Of a DNA stretch of 64,000 nucleotides, positions 45,275 to 57,394 are shown piece by piece. The stretch spans positions 1-64,000 of the forward strand of contig JAPTJF010000201.1 of NCBI GenBank assembly GCA_029339195.1, in the 5' to 3' direction. The position numbers and the translations under genes were made by a program. The DNA comes from Micractinium sp. NFX-FRZ. Lineage: Eukaryota > Chlorophyta > Trebouxiophyceae > Chlorellales > Chlorellaceae. The notes under the pieces were generated by a model. That model was not told where the DNA came from. It saw nothing but the letters and a program-made list of their open reading frames with translations, and did not search any database. How positions within the stretch are numbered: position 1 is the first letter of the stretch; every line of letters starts with the position of its first letter.

Positions 45275-47271
45275 ATGAAGCTGCAGCTCCTCCTGCTGGC
45301 CACCCTGCTGGCCACTGCCTCTGCTTGGACTTGCACCGAAGAAGAGCACAACGAGTGCATGGACAGTCGGTGAGCGATTCGCTGAGCTGTTTGCGCGGGC
45401 GGGCGGTGTTGAGACGGCCGGGTTTGAGGTGTCGGGGAGACGGGGCCCGGGTTTGGGGTGTCGGAGTAGAGGGGGATGGCTCGGGGGTCAGAACGAGGGC
45501 GCTCGAGCCCCCGCGTTGCTTGCGACACTGCTGTCGATCGCCCTCTCATCGGTTCTGAACTCGTTTGGGTTTCGAGATCGAACGCGTCTTGGGGCACCCT
45601 GCCCGCGGCGCCAGGCATGCGCCAGGAAGCTGCTGCTCCCGCCACATCTCGCACATTCCCCTTGCTTCTTGCCCCCACCATCAACCCCCTGTCCCCCTCC
45701 CCCGCCCCTTCTGCTGCTCTGCCTGCAGGTCCTACTGCTGGTGAGCAAGTGGTTCAAGACATTACACGAGGGGGAGCGTGGGACAGGGCATGAAGCGCAC
45801 TGTACGGGGCCGGCGCCGGCGGCCGGCTGCCATTGCTTCACCAGTCGTGCGCCCTCCGCCACCACCCCTGGCCACCCAACAACCGTCCCTGGCTGAGCCA
45901 CCTCCCCGAGCCCACCCCTCCCTTGCGCCCGCCCACCCTCTCCCCACCCTCTGCAGGAAGGGCAAGGTGTACAAGTGCCCCAGCGGCAGCTTCCACTGCA
46001 CCGACACCGGCCCCTGCCACACCCACAACGACAACCCAGTGTACCCCGGATGGCGGCGCTATAGCTGCATCGATAACACGTGAGTGGAAATGGGCAGCGC
46101 AGCGGCTGGGCATAGTATGCAGTTGAGGATGTGAGGTCAGAGAGCGCTCTCGGAGGCCTTGACGGTACGGCGCCCCCGAGGGCACCCCGCCCTACCCCCA
46201 CCCCCTGCCGCTTGCCAGCCTGCCCGCTTGCCCAGATCACACGGGCCTTGACCTCCTGCTGACCTGGCTTGGCATGCCGTGCGCCCACACCGTTCCTTTC
46301 AGGGATCCCTGCCCCCTTCCTTCCCTCCTCACTCCCGCGCCACCCCTGCCTCCCCTCACCCCCCGTCTGCCTGGCACATGCAGCCACTTTGCCAACGGCC
46401 GGTGGTCCAAGATGTGCGCCCCCGGCACCCACTGCTGGGCTGTGAGCAGCGGCAACCCCTGCCTGGCCAAGAAGCACACCGGCACCTGCCCCATGGGCAA
46501 CATGCGCTGCATCGACTCCAAGTGAGTGCGGCGGGGCGGGGGAGGCAGTAGAAGAGCAGAGGAGTTGTTTGGCTGGAAGGCATGCATGTGTGTCGTAGCC
46601 TGCGTGGGGAAGCGGAGGGCTGAGAGCGGGGATGGCAGCATGGCTGTGCAATGCGGGCAAGCCCACCACGTGCAAGCAAGTGCCAGAGCCGTCCTGGCGC
46701 ACCTGCCCCGCCCCACCCCGGCCTGCACACCCACGCCTGCCCGACCGCCGCACTGGCACAGCCTGCACCGCATGCCTGCTCACCACGCTGCCTTTCCTCC
46801 CGCACCCACCCACTTGCAGGCGCTACTGCCAGAGGGGCGTCATCTGTGAGTGGCCCCTGCTGCCTGCGCTGCCCGCTTTGCCGTGCCGTGCCGCCTGCAC
46901 TGCCCACACCGCCTCTTGCCCTTGCATGGCTCGCTGTGCACACCAGCAGCAGCCCCTTGACTTTGCCTCGCGTGCGCGTGATGCTCGGCCCTGGCTTGCA
47001 AGCAAGGCACCCAGCCGCATGTGCAAACCTGATTACAGACTGGCACCTCACCCCGTTTCCATTTGTCCTGCAGACACCTGCCCCGGCACCTACAGATGCG
47101 CTGGCTCTGCTCCCTGTGAGTCCCCTCTTGGCTGACCACCTGCTGGAGCGAAGTTTGTATGGCCTCGTGCTTTGATGCACTGCTTCGGCGCCTCCATCCC
47201 CTGCATGCATCGCTCACGCACAAAGCCACCGCCTGCCGCATACGCCCCCTGCAGGCGTCAAGCGCATGTGA
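45275..47271 (+). CDS. secreted cysteine-rich repeat protein, unknown family
   Basis: Seven exons: 45275-45369, 45729-45740, 45957-46079, 46384-46521, 46820-46845, 47074-47115 and 47255-47271; 150 aa. The N-terminus MKLQLLLLATLLATASA is a clear signal peptide. The mature chain has about 19 Cys and repeats the pattern YC-x2-G-x2-Y-x-CP-x-G-x3-C: SYCWKGKVYKCPSGSFHC near the start and RYCQRGVIYTCPGTYRC near the end. Between them lies a related segment (MCAPGTHCWAV...TCPMGNMRC). Exon 2 is a 12-nt microexon. Likely disulfide-rich and extracellular or wall-associated. Chitin- or carbohydrate-binding is conceivable but no known signature is met. Confidence 0.75.
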
Positions 47272-48477
47272 GCCTGGCGCAGCATGCACACCGCAGCCTG
47301 GTCGGGCGCAGGTTGCTCCTCTGCAATGCCAGCAACGCCCTCCCCTCTCCTCAACTCCCCTCCACGCAACCCCCCCGCCGCCGTCTTGGCGCTATGTTTA
47401 ATAGTAGATCAGGTATTGAGCGGTAACCTTCTGCAAGTTTTGCCCAGCTTCGATGCGTCTACCTAAGCACTTTACTGCCCAGCTGTCGTGTGTAGGCAGT
47501 ACAGTTTTCACAACCTTGCATGTACACCCTCTCGCTTCACACATCACCAGGGCCTGCCCACTTTGCCGCTGCCCCCTTCCCACTCACTGTCCACCCCATG
47601 CACTGCACCAAAACCTCCGCGAAGCATCAATGCCGTCGTCTGACGCTGCTCGCTCCGCTTGCACCCACAACACCCTTTCCCAACACTGTGTGTCACTGCG
47701 GTACAACTATCAGGTTCTGTGTACCCTCAAGATAGGTGCCATGTACCTGTGTACCCTTGGTCACCAGCACAGCACAGCGTGCACGCTCTCCACATATGGA
47801 GATAGCGTTACCCTGGCCTAGTAGGCACGCTTTCACATCAGCAAGCATGCAGCATGCAAGTCTTCATGAGGCAAAACCTCCTCCCCCTCATCATGTTCGA
47901 CTCAGAAGCTTATGAATACGACTGTAATGGGATGTCTGGGCTGCTGGCACCCCAACGCATGAACAGAGAGGCGGGCGAAGAGTGGGCAGGCTGGCAGGGG
48001 GGGAATGCAACCTTGGGCCCATGCTGCATGCTGCTGTCAACAGAACCTGTGCACAGCCTGATGCTGCTTCAGCGCAGCCTGTGTGCAGCATACTTGCCTG
48101 TCTGACACCACATCTGGGCTGGAGTGAAGGCCATGCCTGGCTTGCAGCCCGCATCAAATGCATGACTGTCCCCTGCGTTTCGGCTTTCCATTCCTGCTGT
48201 GCACAGGAACCTGCAACCAGTAACCTGTCAACCCTGACCATCTCGCTGCCTCCGCCTCTGGCCCGCTTGTGATGACACACCCGCTCAGCATGACTCACGG
48301 CTGCACGGTGCTTCAGTGCCAATGCCTCACAGTGCTGGCTTCACAAGTGCCCCATAGACAGTGCTTGATACAACAGATGCACACCGAGCGTTGCCATGCT
48401 GGCGGATGCCCCACAGCATTGGGCTCAGTACAAAACGGTGAGGCAGGGCCGCCCAGCGGGGCACAAATTCTCACAGA
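47272..48477. other. 1.2-kb convergent intergenic region, relatively AT-rich
   Basis: Between the secreted-protein gene and the RCC1 gene. Short frames only. No gene, RNA or repeat is recognised. Confidence 0.5.
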
Positions 48478-50400
48478 TCAGGCGGTGAGGATGAGGGAGT
48501 GCCACCAGCCCGCCGCCACATCCTCCACCTTGGCGCCAGCTGGCACCGCCACCGCCAGCGGGGCGGCTGAGCTGGCAAATGCGCCGGTGCCAAGCTGTCC
48601 AAACGCGCCCCACCCGCAGGCAAAGGCCTTGCCGCTGGCAGTGAGGAACAGCGTGTGGCGGGCGCCCGCTGCCACCTTGCTCACGCTCTCGCCCTCCAGA
48701 GAGGACGCCTCAACAAGCTTGGGCTGCAGGAGGGGGTGCAGGGCGACACTGTGAGACGTCAGGGATGGCACGACCAGCGTGGGCGGCAGGGAGGGTGCGC
48801 GTTGTGAGACTTCGGGGACGGCACAACGAGCTTTGGCTGCAGGGACGGTGCAAGGCAACAGTGAGGGACTTTGGGGACGGCACGGCAAGCTCGCGCTGCG
48901 GGGGTGGGCAGGGGCAGGGTGTTGATAGCAGCAGTTTGGTTGAGGCGCGTGCTGAGTGGCGCCATCCCACCTGCTGCTGACATGGCTTCCGAGACAGGCT
49001 TGGGCACCCCGGCCAGGGCGCCTCCTTCCTCCACACATCTCTCACCCCAACACAGGCCCTCAACCAACCCTGCACGCCACCCTGCCACCGCCGCCCTCAA
49101 CCCAACCAGCACACAACCGACTTCCCTCGCCAGCTGATGCCCTGCATGCACGCACTGACAGCCAACCCACTGACCCGTCCACTTGCAGTGCCGCCTCGAC
49201 TCTGCCATCGTCCAGCCTCACACAACCAGCAGGCAACCACCCCAACCCAACTGAGCACAAGACGCACACAGAAAACACTTGGTGGTGGTGTTCTTGCCAG
49301 CCACTGCACCCACCCAACCCACCTGCAGCGCAGACTGGTCGCTGCCGTCTCCCAGCTGGCCGTCGGTGTTGAGGCCCCAGGCGTAGGCATCACCGCTTTC
49401 GGTGGAGACCACGGTGTGCCCCATGCCTGCCGCCACTGAAACGCACTTCAGGGGGCCCAGTGTTGCCACAATGGTGGGTGTCGGCACGCTGGGAGCTGAG
49501 CCACCGGTGCCGCACTGCCCATGCAGGCTCCAGCCCCACGCCAGGCACTGGCCCAGGGCGTTCACTGCTACAGAGTGACGTGCTCCCGCGGCAATGGCGG
49601 TGACAGGCTGCAGCAGGCCGGCGTCGCGTGCGCCGGATGAGGGGCCAGCTACCGTGAGCGGGGCAGCGCTGCTGGTGGCGCTGCCGTCGCCCAGCTGCCC
49701 CTCTGCGTTGCTGCCCCAGGCGTAGACGTCGCCGCTGGCCGTCAGCGCCAGGCTGTGGTGCTCGCCTGCATTGCATGGGGCATGCAGGTGGGTGGCTAGG
49801 GGTGAGCGATAGCAGTGCACTGGCGGGAGGAAGGCGGGCCAGTCGGCGGGCCACCGGGCCAGTCGGCGGGCACTGCAGCCTGGCCACCGGTGCCGTGGTG
49901 CAGCGCCTGCTTGCCCCAGCAATCCTGGTGCGTCCCTCCCCTGCACAGCAGTGCCGCAGAGGCAGTACCCCACCTGCTGCCACCTGGGTCACTGCCACCT
50001 TGAAGGGCACAGGGGAGAGGAACAGGCCGGGCGCCGTGCCGGGCGGTCGGAAGGCGGGGCCGAACACCATCACCTTGCCGCCGTCGCAGACCAGCAGGCC
50101 GTGATCAAACCCGGACGCTGCGGCAGTCACCCCGCTCGCCACCTCATCCAGGGTGGCCGGATCGGCGCCATCCTCATTGCCGCCCGCCTTAGCGATTATC
50201 GTGGCGCTGTTCACGCCCCAGCTGTACACGCGGTCGCCGGCGGCCGCCAGGGCGAAGCCCCAGCCTCCTGCCGCCGGCTTGGACAGAGTGATCGCCGAGG
50301 AGACAGCCACCGGGGTGGCGGAGGCCAGCTCGTGGCTGTTGTTGGGCTCCACGCCCTCCAGGGGCGCGTTGGCCAGGAAACCGCACTGCAGCAGCGGCAT
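48478..50400 (-). CDS. RCC1-repeat (beta-propeller) protein
   Basis: Three exons, 49974-50400, 49323-49765 and 48478-48723, give 371 aa. At least five RCC1 blades are visible, e.g. AAAGDRVYSWGVN, LTASGDVYAWGSNAEGQLGDG, VNALGQCLAWGWSLHGQCGTG, STESGDAYAWGLNTDGQLGDG and LTASGKAFACGWGAFGQLGTG, each followed by a VAAG-x-HS/T-type strand. It ends at GWWHSLILTA. Other RCC1-fold proteins are GEFs for Ran or UV-B receptors; nothing here fixes a specific partner. Intron 2 contains three tandem copies of the exon 3 acceptor region. Confidence 0.9.
48726..48893 (-). repeat. three tandem ~57-bp units including copies of RCC1 exon 3 acceptor
   Basis: Units begin near 48726, 48783 and 48840. One contains CTGCAG-CCAAAGCTCGTT, matching the real junction CTGCAG-CCCAAGCTTGTT at 48723. 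They lie immediately upstream of exon 3 in intron 2. Confidence 0.8.
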
Positions 50401-50902
50401 GGTGTCTAGAAGCGGGATGGGATTGGCGCTCCAATGCCAGGGGAGCACACAAGAGGTGCAAGGCAGCCAGGTGGCAGGCGGTACGGCGGGATGCTGAGCT
50501 GGATGCTGCGGCATTCCTGCTCCCCCTGCTCCAGGTCATTCCTTTAAAGGCACCCAATGTCTCACACCATTATATCACTGAATTTTGGAGCTGCATGGAT
50601 TGCCCTCTCTACACCCACGCGGCAGCAAAATGCTGGCAACCGTTGCTCCACGTGAGCCCAACCCACTCCCGACCACCTCGCCGAAGACCATCAGCTGCCA
50701 TGCAGGGGTGGCACCCCCAGTGTATGCCAAATGTTGACAAGATGGTGATAGGTGAGGGCAATGACGTGGGCGGTGCAGAGCAGCCACACGGGTGGGGTGC
50801 AGAGGGGGTGGGGCAGCCCAGCAGGGGCCACCCGGGCCACGCGCCGCATCCTGCCAGCCAGCCTGCCTGCCGTGCAGGCAGGCAGGCTTGCCGACCAGAC
50901 CG
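50401..50902. other. intergenic between RCC1 gene start and RPN8 stop
   Basis: Promoter side of the RCC1 gene and 3' side of RPN8. It contains the short palindromic run gcaggcaggc near 50875. Nothing else is called. Confidence 0.4.
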
Positions 50903-53900
50903 CTACTTCTTCCCGTCCTCGCCCGTGCTCCCATTCTCCGCTGCGCCGCCCTCCGCCGCTGGTGCCGCCTGCCCCTCCGCCGCCTTGCTGCCCTTGTCCT
51001 TCCCCTTGCCCTTGCCGCCCTCTTTTGCCGCCTCCTCCTTGGCTGTCTGCGCCAGGTGAAGGCACAGGGTTCAGGCGGGAGGACAGGGCAGAGGTCCAGG
51101 TTAGCAGGCGGGAGTGGAGACACCTGTTTCGGTTTGCTGTTCGTGGGCAAGCAAGCAGGCAGGCAGGCAGCTGCCGCTGTCACGAGCGCTGGCTTCCACA
51201 CGCTCACCCACGCCCGAGCCACCACCACGTTGACGCCCCCACCCGCTCGCGCTCCACCGTCGCCCGCTCCGCCTTGGTATCAATCGGGACCTCTCCCTCC
51301 CTTGCCCCCCTCCCTCTCCCTTGAACAGAACCTTAAAACAGGACCCGCACTCACCCGCTCCCGCTCCACCGTCGCCCGCTCCGCCTTGTTGTCAATCAGG
51401 TCGTGCAGCGCCAGCACGGAGCGCACCAGGGAGGCGAGGTACAGCACCGCCATCATGTCGTTGCTCTCAGTGGCAAACGAGCGCGACAGCTCAGCCACGT
51501 TCAGGTTGGGCAGCAGGTTGAAGATGTCCTGTGGCAGTAGGGGGGCAGCAGGCAAGCGCAGAGGCAGCAGGGGTGAGCAGGGATGGAGGGAATTGTCAAG
51601 TCCACCAGGGCTGTGCAGCAGGCCGCAACAGCCACGTGAACTCCGCAGCCAAAGCAGTGCAGAGACGAGGAGGCACCCCGCCAGCCAGGCAGCCCAGCAT
51701 GGACATCTCGCATCCTTCCCCCTCCCCTTCAGCGCCCCCGCACCCTGTGCCCGTCACAGCCCGGCGCCCCGCCCCACCTGCAGGTTGCGCATGATGTCGT
51801 GGTTGACGGGCAGCTTCCCGGCAGCTACCGCCTCCAGGTACTCGCGCATCTCCAGCAGCCGGCTGCGCAGCCCACGCAGGCCCGTCACCATGGCGCCCAC
51901 CTGCGTCAAGGATGACAACAGAGGGAGGGGAGAGGCGACGGGGGTGTTGTGACCGGAGGCCGGCTGGCTGCGCAGCCCAGGCAGGCCTGCCATCCTTCAC
52001 GTCCCAGAGCAAGTGCTCCACCCCCCACCCAGCAGCGGTGTAAACACACACACGCACACGCACAGCCTGCTCGCCTCGCTGGGGAGCGACTCGCTGGATA
52101 GCGTGGAGATGAAGGCATCAAGAACGACGGTGTTCCACAAAAGACCCACCACCCTCACAATCTAACATATAGTAATCAAATGCCCGCCCCGCCTCACCTC
52201 GCTGGACAGCGTGGAGATGGATGCGTCCTTCACATCCCTCAGCAGGTGCTCCACCCCAATCTCCTCCGCCTCCGTGGCACCCACCTCCGTGGGCAGGTTG
52301 ACAAACACCTGGGGGGGAGGGCAGGAAGGGGGATGTGGGTGGGGGGGAGTGAGACAGGGGGGGACACGGAGGGAGGGCAGGGTGGAGGCAGGCAGCGGGT
52401 GGAAGACGACGGGGGGCCAGCAGGGGGCAGGGTGGGGAGAACTTGGTTATGGGGGCAGGGTGGGGCGCAGGCTGCGGGAGGGCAGGAAGGGGTGGAGGAA
52501 GGGTGCAGCATGGGGTCCGGCAGAAGGCAGCAGCACGCACACACAATGTCAGCCAGCCACCCTGCTTCCATTGTGCGGCCACCTGTGCTGGCCTCCCCGC
52601 TATTTACAACGCCCCATCGTGGCCTCCCCACCACGCAACAATCACCCACCTTTTTGCTCTTCTCCGTTCCGTCCTCCCGCACCTCGTCGCGTGCCAGGTA
52701 GGCATGCACCGGCAGGCCCATGTCCTTGGGCTGCATGGGTGGGGGGAGGTGGAGGACGAGGGATGGTGTGAGGGACAGGGATGATGCGAGGGAGTGGAGA
52801 CGCAGGGATGATGCGAGGGACGGAGGGAGGGAACATTGCGGGGGAGGGAGGCATGCTGCAGCTTGATGCTTTGCCAATGCTTAGCCTCGAGCTCCACTGC
52901 TGGAGCCGCGCCACCGCAGCTGCCGGAGCCACAGCAAGTCCACAGTGCGTGGCCTAATCCCCAGCCCCATGCTACGCTGGCCCCCACCTGCACCCACACC
53001 CCACCCCACCCAGCCGCACCTGCAAGACCTCGCACGTGATGAGCAGCGGGTGGTTGCAGCACCCACCGCCCACCCCACTACAGCCTCTCCCCTTGCTGGC
53101 AGACACACCCAGTCACACTGGGCCTAGTAGTGTCAACAGTGAGGCAGTACACACACCAGGTGGGGCAGTACACACCCAGCCGCACCTGGACCTCGCAGAT
53201 GATGAGCAGCGGGTTGTCGCAGTAGCGCGCCATGAGCTGGTTGATGTCGATGTCCGCCTCACGCAGCCGGGGGCCGGTGTGGTACCAGCCGATGACGCGC
53301 TCGCGGGCTGAGGGGCACACGCGCCACAAGGGAAGGGTACAGAGGTGTGAGTGTGGGGCGCGGCCGGGAGCCTGCGGTGCACTCACGGTCGGTAGCACTC
53401 GCACAATGCTGGCCATGCCGCAACTGCACCACCGCTCACGCCATGCACCCCACCCCACCCGGCGCTGCCCAGCTGCCCGCCTTGTGTGTTCTCACCATCG
53501 TCCTCGAAACCGTAAAATCAGCCCTCCATCCCCCGCCCCAACCCGAAATGTTAAATCACCCCTCCACACATTCTCCGCTGACGCACCACTTGAAACCGTG
53601 GGATCAGCCCTCCACACCCCCGCCGCCCGGCGCGGCCTCACCGTTGACCTTCTTGAACATGCGGAACATGGACTCCAGGTACGAGTGGTCCAGGAACCAG
53701 ATGGAGGGGTCCTTGTCATCCTCCTCAAACGGCACTGATGGTGGGCCAGTGAGCGGGAGCGGCAGTGGAGGGGAAGGACAGGAATGAATGAAAGGATGCA
53801 GGGGAAGGGCGGCGGGCGCAGGCGCGGGCCGCGCGGGCAAGAGCACGCTGCCACTGCCTGCACTTGAGCCAGCAAGCATGGCTCTGTGGCAGGGTAAGCT

Positions 53901-54185
53901 GCCCGTGCTCGTAACCAGTGCAGCATGGGGGTGGTCACACAGGCAGCAAGGTAGGCAAGCCACCCCGGCACCCGCCGCTGCCGGCCCACCTGCAAACGAA
54001 TTGGTGGCGTCGATCCTGCCCTTGTAGCTCTCCCCCAGGATGACGCCCACCACTCGCTTCTTGGTGTCCTTGGCCACCCGGTTGTAATGATCCACCACCG
54101 AGAGCAGCACCAGCGGGTGCACCACCACCTGCTCGGGCAGCTTGGCCTTGCCGGCAGCCGCTGCTGCCACTGCCGCCGCCTCCAT
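50903..54185 (-). CDS. RPN8: 26S proteasome lid subunit RPN8 (PSMD7)
   Basis: Eight exons: 53990-54185, 53642-53734, 53186-53307, 52650-52730, 52198-52308, 51778-51900, 51355-51528 and 50903-51046; 347 aa. MPN domain: [50 protein letters not shown]. The HTGP in place of the catalytic HSHP marks the inactive MPN- type that pairs with RPN11. The helical C-terminal part ([41 protein letters not shown]) is typical of RPN8, followed by a Lys/Gly/Glu-rich tail. Introns 3, 5 and 7 contain copies of the preceding exon end. Head to head with the FAd gene. Confidence 0.96.
51241..51286 (-). repeat. copy of RPN8 exon 7 end plus donor
   Basis: gctccaccgtcgcccgctcc with flanks matches 51354-51400 almost perfectly, about 112 bp downstream in transcript sense, in intron 7. 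Confidence 0.9.
51990..52140 (-). repeat. split copies of RPN8 exon 5 end
   Basis: 52071-52140 copies the last codons of exon 5 (ISTLSSE) with TCCAGCGAG kept. 51990-52034 copies the preceding part (EHLLRDVKD). Both lie in intron 5. Confidence 0.75.
53008..53060 (-). repeat. copy of RPN8 exon 3 end plus donor
   Basis: Matches 53176-53222: gatgagcagcgggt... and cccagccgcacctg, including the donor GTGCGGCTGGG, at about 165 bp offset in intron 3. Confidence 0.85.
53505..53635 (-). repeat. degenerate tandem repeat in RPN8 intron 2
   Basis: gaaaccgt..aatcagccctcca-type units recur two to three times (about 53505, 53554 and 53590). Confidence 0.7.
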
Positions 54186-54541
54186 GGCGAGCGACGCCCG
54201 CGGGATCGATGGGTGCTACGCCCCTGATGCCTGTGGGGCTGCTGCGCGTCAGAAAGACGACTTGTGATCAGCGGAAGCGGCGATCACGTCGGGCTGGGGC
54301 GTGGGAATGGCAGCTGGTGTGATGGTGGATTGCGGAAGACGGGCAGGCCAGCAGCATGATGCCCAGCAGCGCTGGGGACGGCTGCCACTCTGGCCTTCTT
54401 CCCGCAGCAGGGGCTCCGCACGGTCGCTGTGAGGCCCATCCGCGCCCCTGCAACCGCCCCTGACGATCGCCGTCCACTTCCGACGCTGCGCAGGGGTTCA
54501 GCAGCCGGGGTTCTTCTTCATTTGGGGCCCTCTCACAAGTC
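54186..54541. promoter_or_regulatory. 356-bp bidirectional promoter region RPN8 / FAd
   Basis: Divergent start codons at 54185 and 54542. No individual element is called. Confidence 0.55.
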
Positions 54542-56708
54542 ATGTCGCTGCTGGCGCATATCGGGCGCTCTGGGGCCAAGCGACTGGTGCGCAGTGTCAG
54601 ATGGTGCCCGCCCCGTCCAAGGGTTGCCCCCAGCCAGCCTGCAGCCGGCCAACCCTCCCCCCCATGCTGCTTGCCCTGCTCCGTGCTCCCTGTCCCCTGC
54701 AGGCCCCGGCCAGCGCCCGGGTGCTGGCTCAGACGGAGCAGCTCAGGCAGTTCGCGGCAGCCCCCGCCCAGGGTGAGTGCTGCTGCCGGCTGCAGCGCAG
54801 GCGGCAGCAGATGCGGTGGTGGGCGGGCGGCAGCCTGCAGCTGCTTTCACGCCTGGTGTGCCCGCCAGCTGGGAGCCCGGTGCACCGATTGTGTGCCTGG
54901 GGGATTGCAGCTGCTCAGCGTCTCCGCTGAAGCGCCCTTGCGAAACCCGATGTGTGCTCCATCGTGCGGCCCACCCTGCACGTTCTCGCCGTTGCCCCTG
55001 CTGCTTGCCTGCCTGCCTGCACGCACGCACGCCTTAGCCTGCCTGCCTGCCGCCAACGTTCCCCCGCGTGCTTGCTTGCCACTCCGTTGGTGCAGCTGAG
55101 GAGGACCCGGTTCTGGCGTCCTTCCGCCAGTCACAGCAGCAGTACATGCAGCTCATGAAGGGGCTCGAGGTGCGGTGGCACGGGGGGCGGGAGAGGCAGG
55201 CAGATGATTGTAGCAGCGGCAGCCATGCTGATTGGTTAGCGGGAACACTGGCTGGCGGGCAGCAGCACTGCGGCAGCAGGCAGCAGTGCAGCGTTAGCAG
55301 CCGGTGGCAGCAGCGCAGGCGGTGCAGCTGGCAGCGCACCCGGCTTTTCTTGAGCAGCATGCACCTGCCCCGCCCTGCCCCCACAGAGCATCAAGCTGCC
55401 GCTGACGGGCGACGATGCCGCCATCAAGAAGTATGCTGCGGATGTGGAGGCGCTCAAAAAGAAGATTGGCATGCCCGACGTCGAGGATGTGAGGCGGGGG
55501 CGGGGAGGCGCAGGAGGGTGTGTTTGAGAGGCGTGAACAGGATGCCGGGTGTGGGTGGCACACACACCCTGGTCCTCAGAGCGCACGTGCATGTTGCATC
55601 ATGTTCGTCTCGACATCACACCGCTCATGATCCCTCCCTCATACTCCCCTTTGCCCCTCCCGCTCTCCCTCCCACCCCCCCGCCAGGTCATCTCCGCTGA
55701 GCTGGACTACAAGTTTGCGTGCACCGGTTTCGACGTCAAGGCGTTTGTTGTGGAGGCGCTGGACAGCATGAGCCTGGGGGGCAACCTGGCGGCGGCGCGG
55801 GCCGACCTGCTGGCGGCGGTGGAGGAGGCGGAGAAGGCGGGGGGCGGCGCGCTGGATGCCGACAACGAGAAGGGCTGGCAGGTGCGTGGAGTTCTTGGCT
55901 GAGTGTCCTGCTTCTGGTGCTGGGGCATTCCTTCAGGAGGGGGATGTACACGTGCTGGCGGCAGTGAGTGGGTCGGGGCCTGAGACGGGTCATGCAAGTG
56001 TGCACAGCTTGGGAGTGTGCGGTTGAAGTGGGTGGCAGAGCGCTCCTGACATCCCGCTGACTTGGCCGCTGACCTGGCCCTCCTCTCGTCATGTACGTCT
56101 GCTGCTTGCCCGCAGGTGCTGGCCGCCAAGGTGGGCGAGATTGAGCGCAAGTACGGGCTGCAGGACAAGGCCAAGGTGCGGGACGAGGCCATCTTCGAGA
56201 TGTACAAGCAGCACATCTCCACGCTGCGCACGCAGGTGAGGCCCTGGGCCGGGGTGGGCCTGAGTTCCTCCGTCAGCGGGCAGTCAGAGCAGGTGTGCAG
56301 ACGCTCTGGGCAGGCCTGCCGGTCTCAACTCACAAACCCTTCGTGTGCCGCAGTTGGGGCACATGCACATGCAGAGCTGGGGGCTGGAACAGGGCAACAG
56401 CAGCGGGTCCCCTGCCTTTCTTGTGTTGGCCTGTCCTCCTTCCCCGGCGTAATGTCATTTATGACACTGTGCCTCACTGCATCTGGATGTTTTTTGGATG
56501 CCTTCTGAATGTCTAACAACCCACTACTCCCATGCTCTTACCTCCGCCCCTTTGGTTGAACCGATTCGTTATGCTCAACCCACTTGTCCCATGCTCTCCT
56601 CCCCCGATACCCCCTGCTCAGGTGATGGATGACACCGACAAGGGGCGCACCGACGATGTGAAGGACATCCCCGCTGACCTGGCAAACCTGCAGCCCAAGC
56701 TGGTGTGA
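54542..56708 (+). CDS. probable mitochondrial ATP synthase 24-kDa (FAd/MGP1-like) subunit
   Basis: Seven exons: 54542-54586, 54703-54772, 55096-55169, 55387-55488, 55687-55881, 56115-56234 and 56622-56708; 230 aa. The N-terminus MSLLAHIGRSGAKRL is a basic amphipathic mitochondrial-type presequence. The order of segments (YMQLMKGLESIKLPL; AAIKKYAADVEALKKKIGM; EKGWQVLAAKVGEIERKYG; RDEAIFEMYKQHISTL) resembles, from memory, the plant FAd subunit of F1Fo ATP synthase in length and helical layout. Identity is modest, so the family call is tentative. Otherwise it is an uncharacterised mitochondrial helical protein. TGTAA at 57109 may end its transcript. Confidence 0.6.
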
Positions 56709-57394
56709 GCTGGCAATACAGCACCACGCGGCAGCCAACCAGCCAGCCGGCTCGCACACGTTGCCCGGCAGTGAAAGCTGGCGTGCACGGCGGGGCGGGG
56801 GCTTGAGGCCCGACCCCCCCTGCGCCGGAACAGCACAGCACAGCACATGCAGCACCACCACACCATACAGTATGCACTGCAGCACCAAGCCGCCTGGCCG
56901 GGCAGCTGTGGGAGCAACCGGCGGCGGCAGGCGGCGGTGGGGCTGTTGCCGCCCCCTAGCTGCCACAGGGCAAGCCTGAGGCAAGCCGGCAGCCAGTGTG
57001 GGGCCTACTGCCCCGCCCCGCCCTTTTTCCACTCCAAGCCTTTGCTGAGCACTGCCCACACACCCGCCCCTTCCGCTCGAGCAAGCCGCTCCTTGCCACG
57101 GGGCATTCTGTAACGTCTTTCACAAACGAGCAGGACGTCTTTCACAGACAAGCAGGGAATGGATGGAGCAGGAGGGGAGAGCAGAGCAGTGGGAGAGGCA
57201 GCAACAGGGAAAGGGCAAACGGGGGCGGGTGGCGCATCTGGACAGCAGGGGAGGGAGTGCATTTGGCTTGAGAGGCAGCCGCTGTATCCAGGTGGACCGG
57301 GCTGCCACTGCTGACTCTCGCAGCACGTGCACACGCACCCCTGATAGCAAGCACGCACGGCACTTGAATGTCTAGCACAACGAACAAGTTCTGG
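56709..57394. other. convergent intergenic region
   Basis: Between the FAd-like and CBP20 gene ends. TGTAA at 57109-57113 is a likely poly(A) signal for the + gene. No further gene. Confidence 0.5.
57109..57113 (+). terminator. TGTAA poly(A) signal
   Basis: UGUAA motif about 400 nt after the FAd-like stop (56708). The long distance lowers confidence. Confidence 0.4.
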
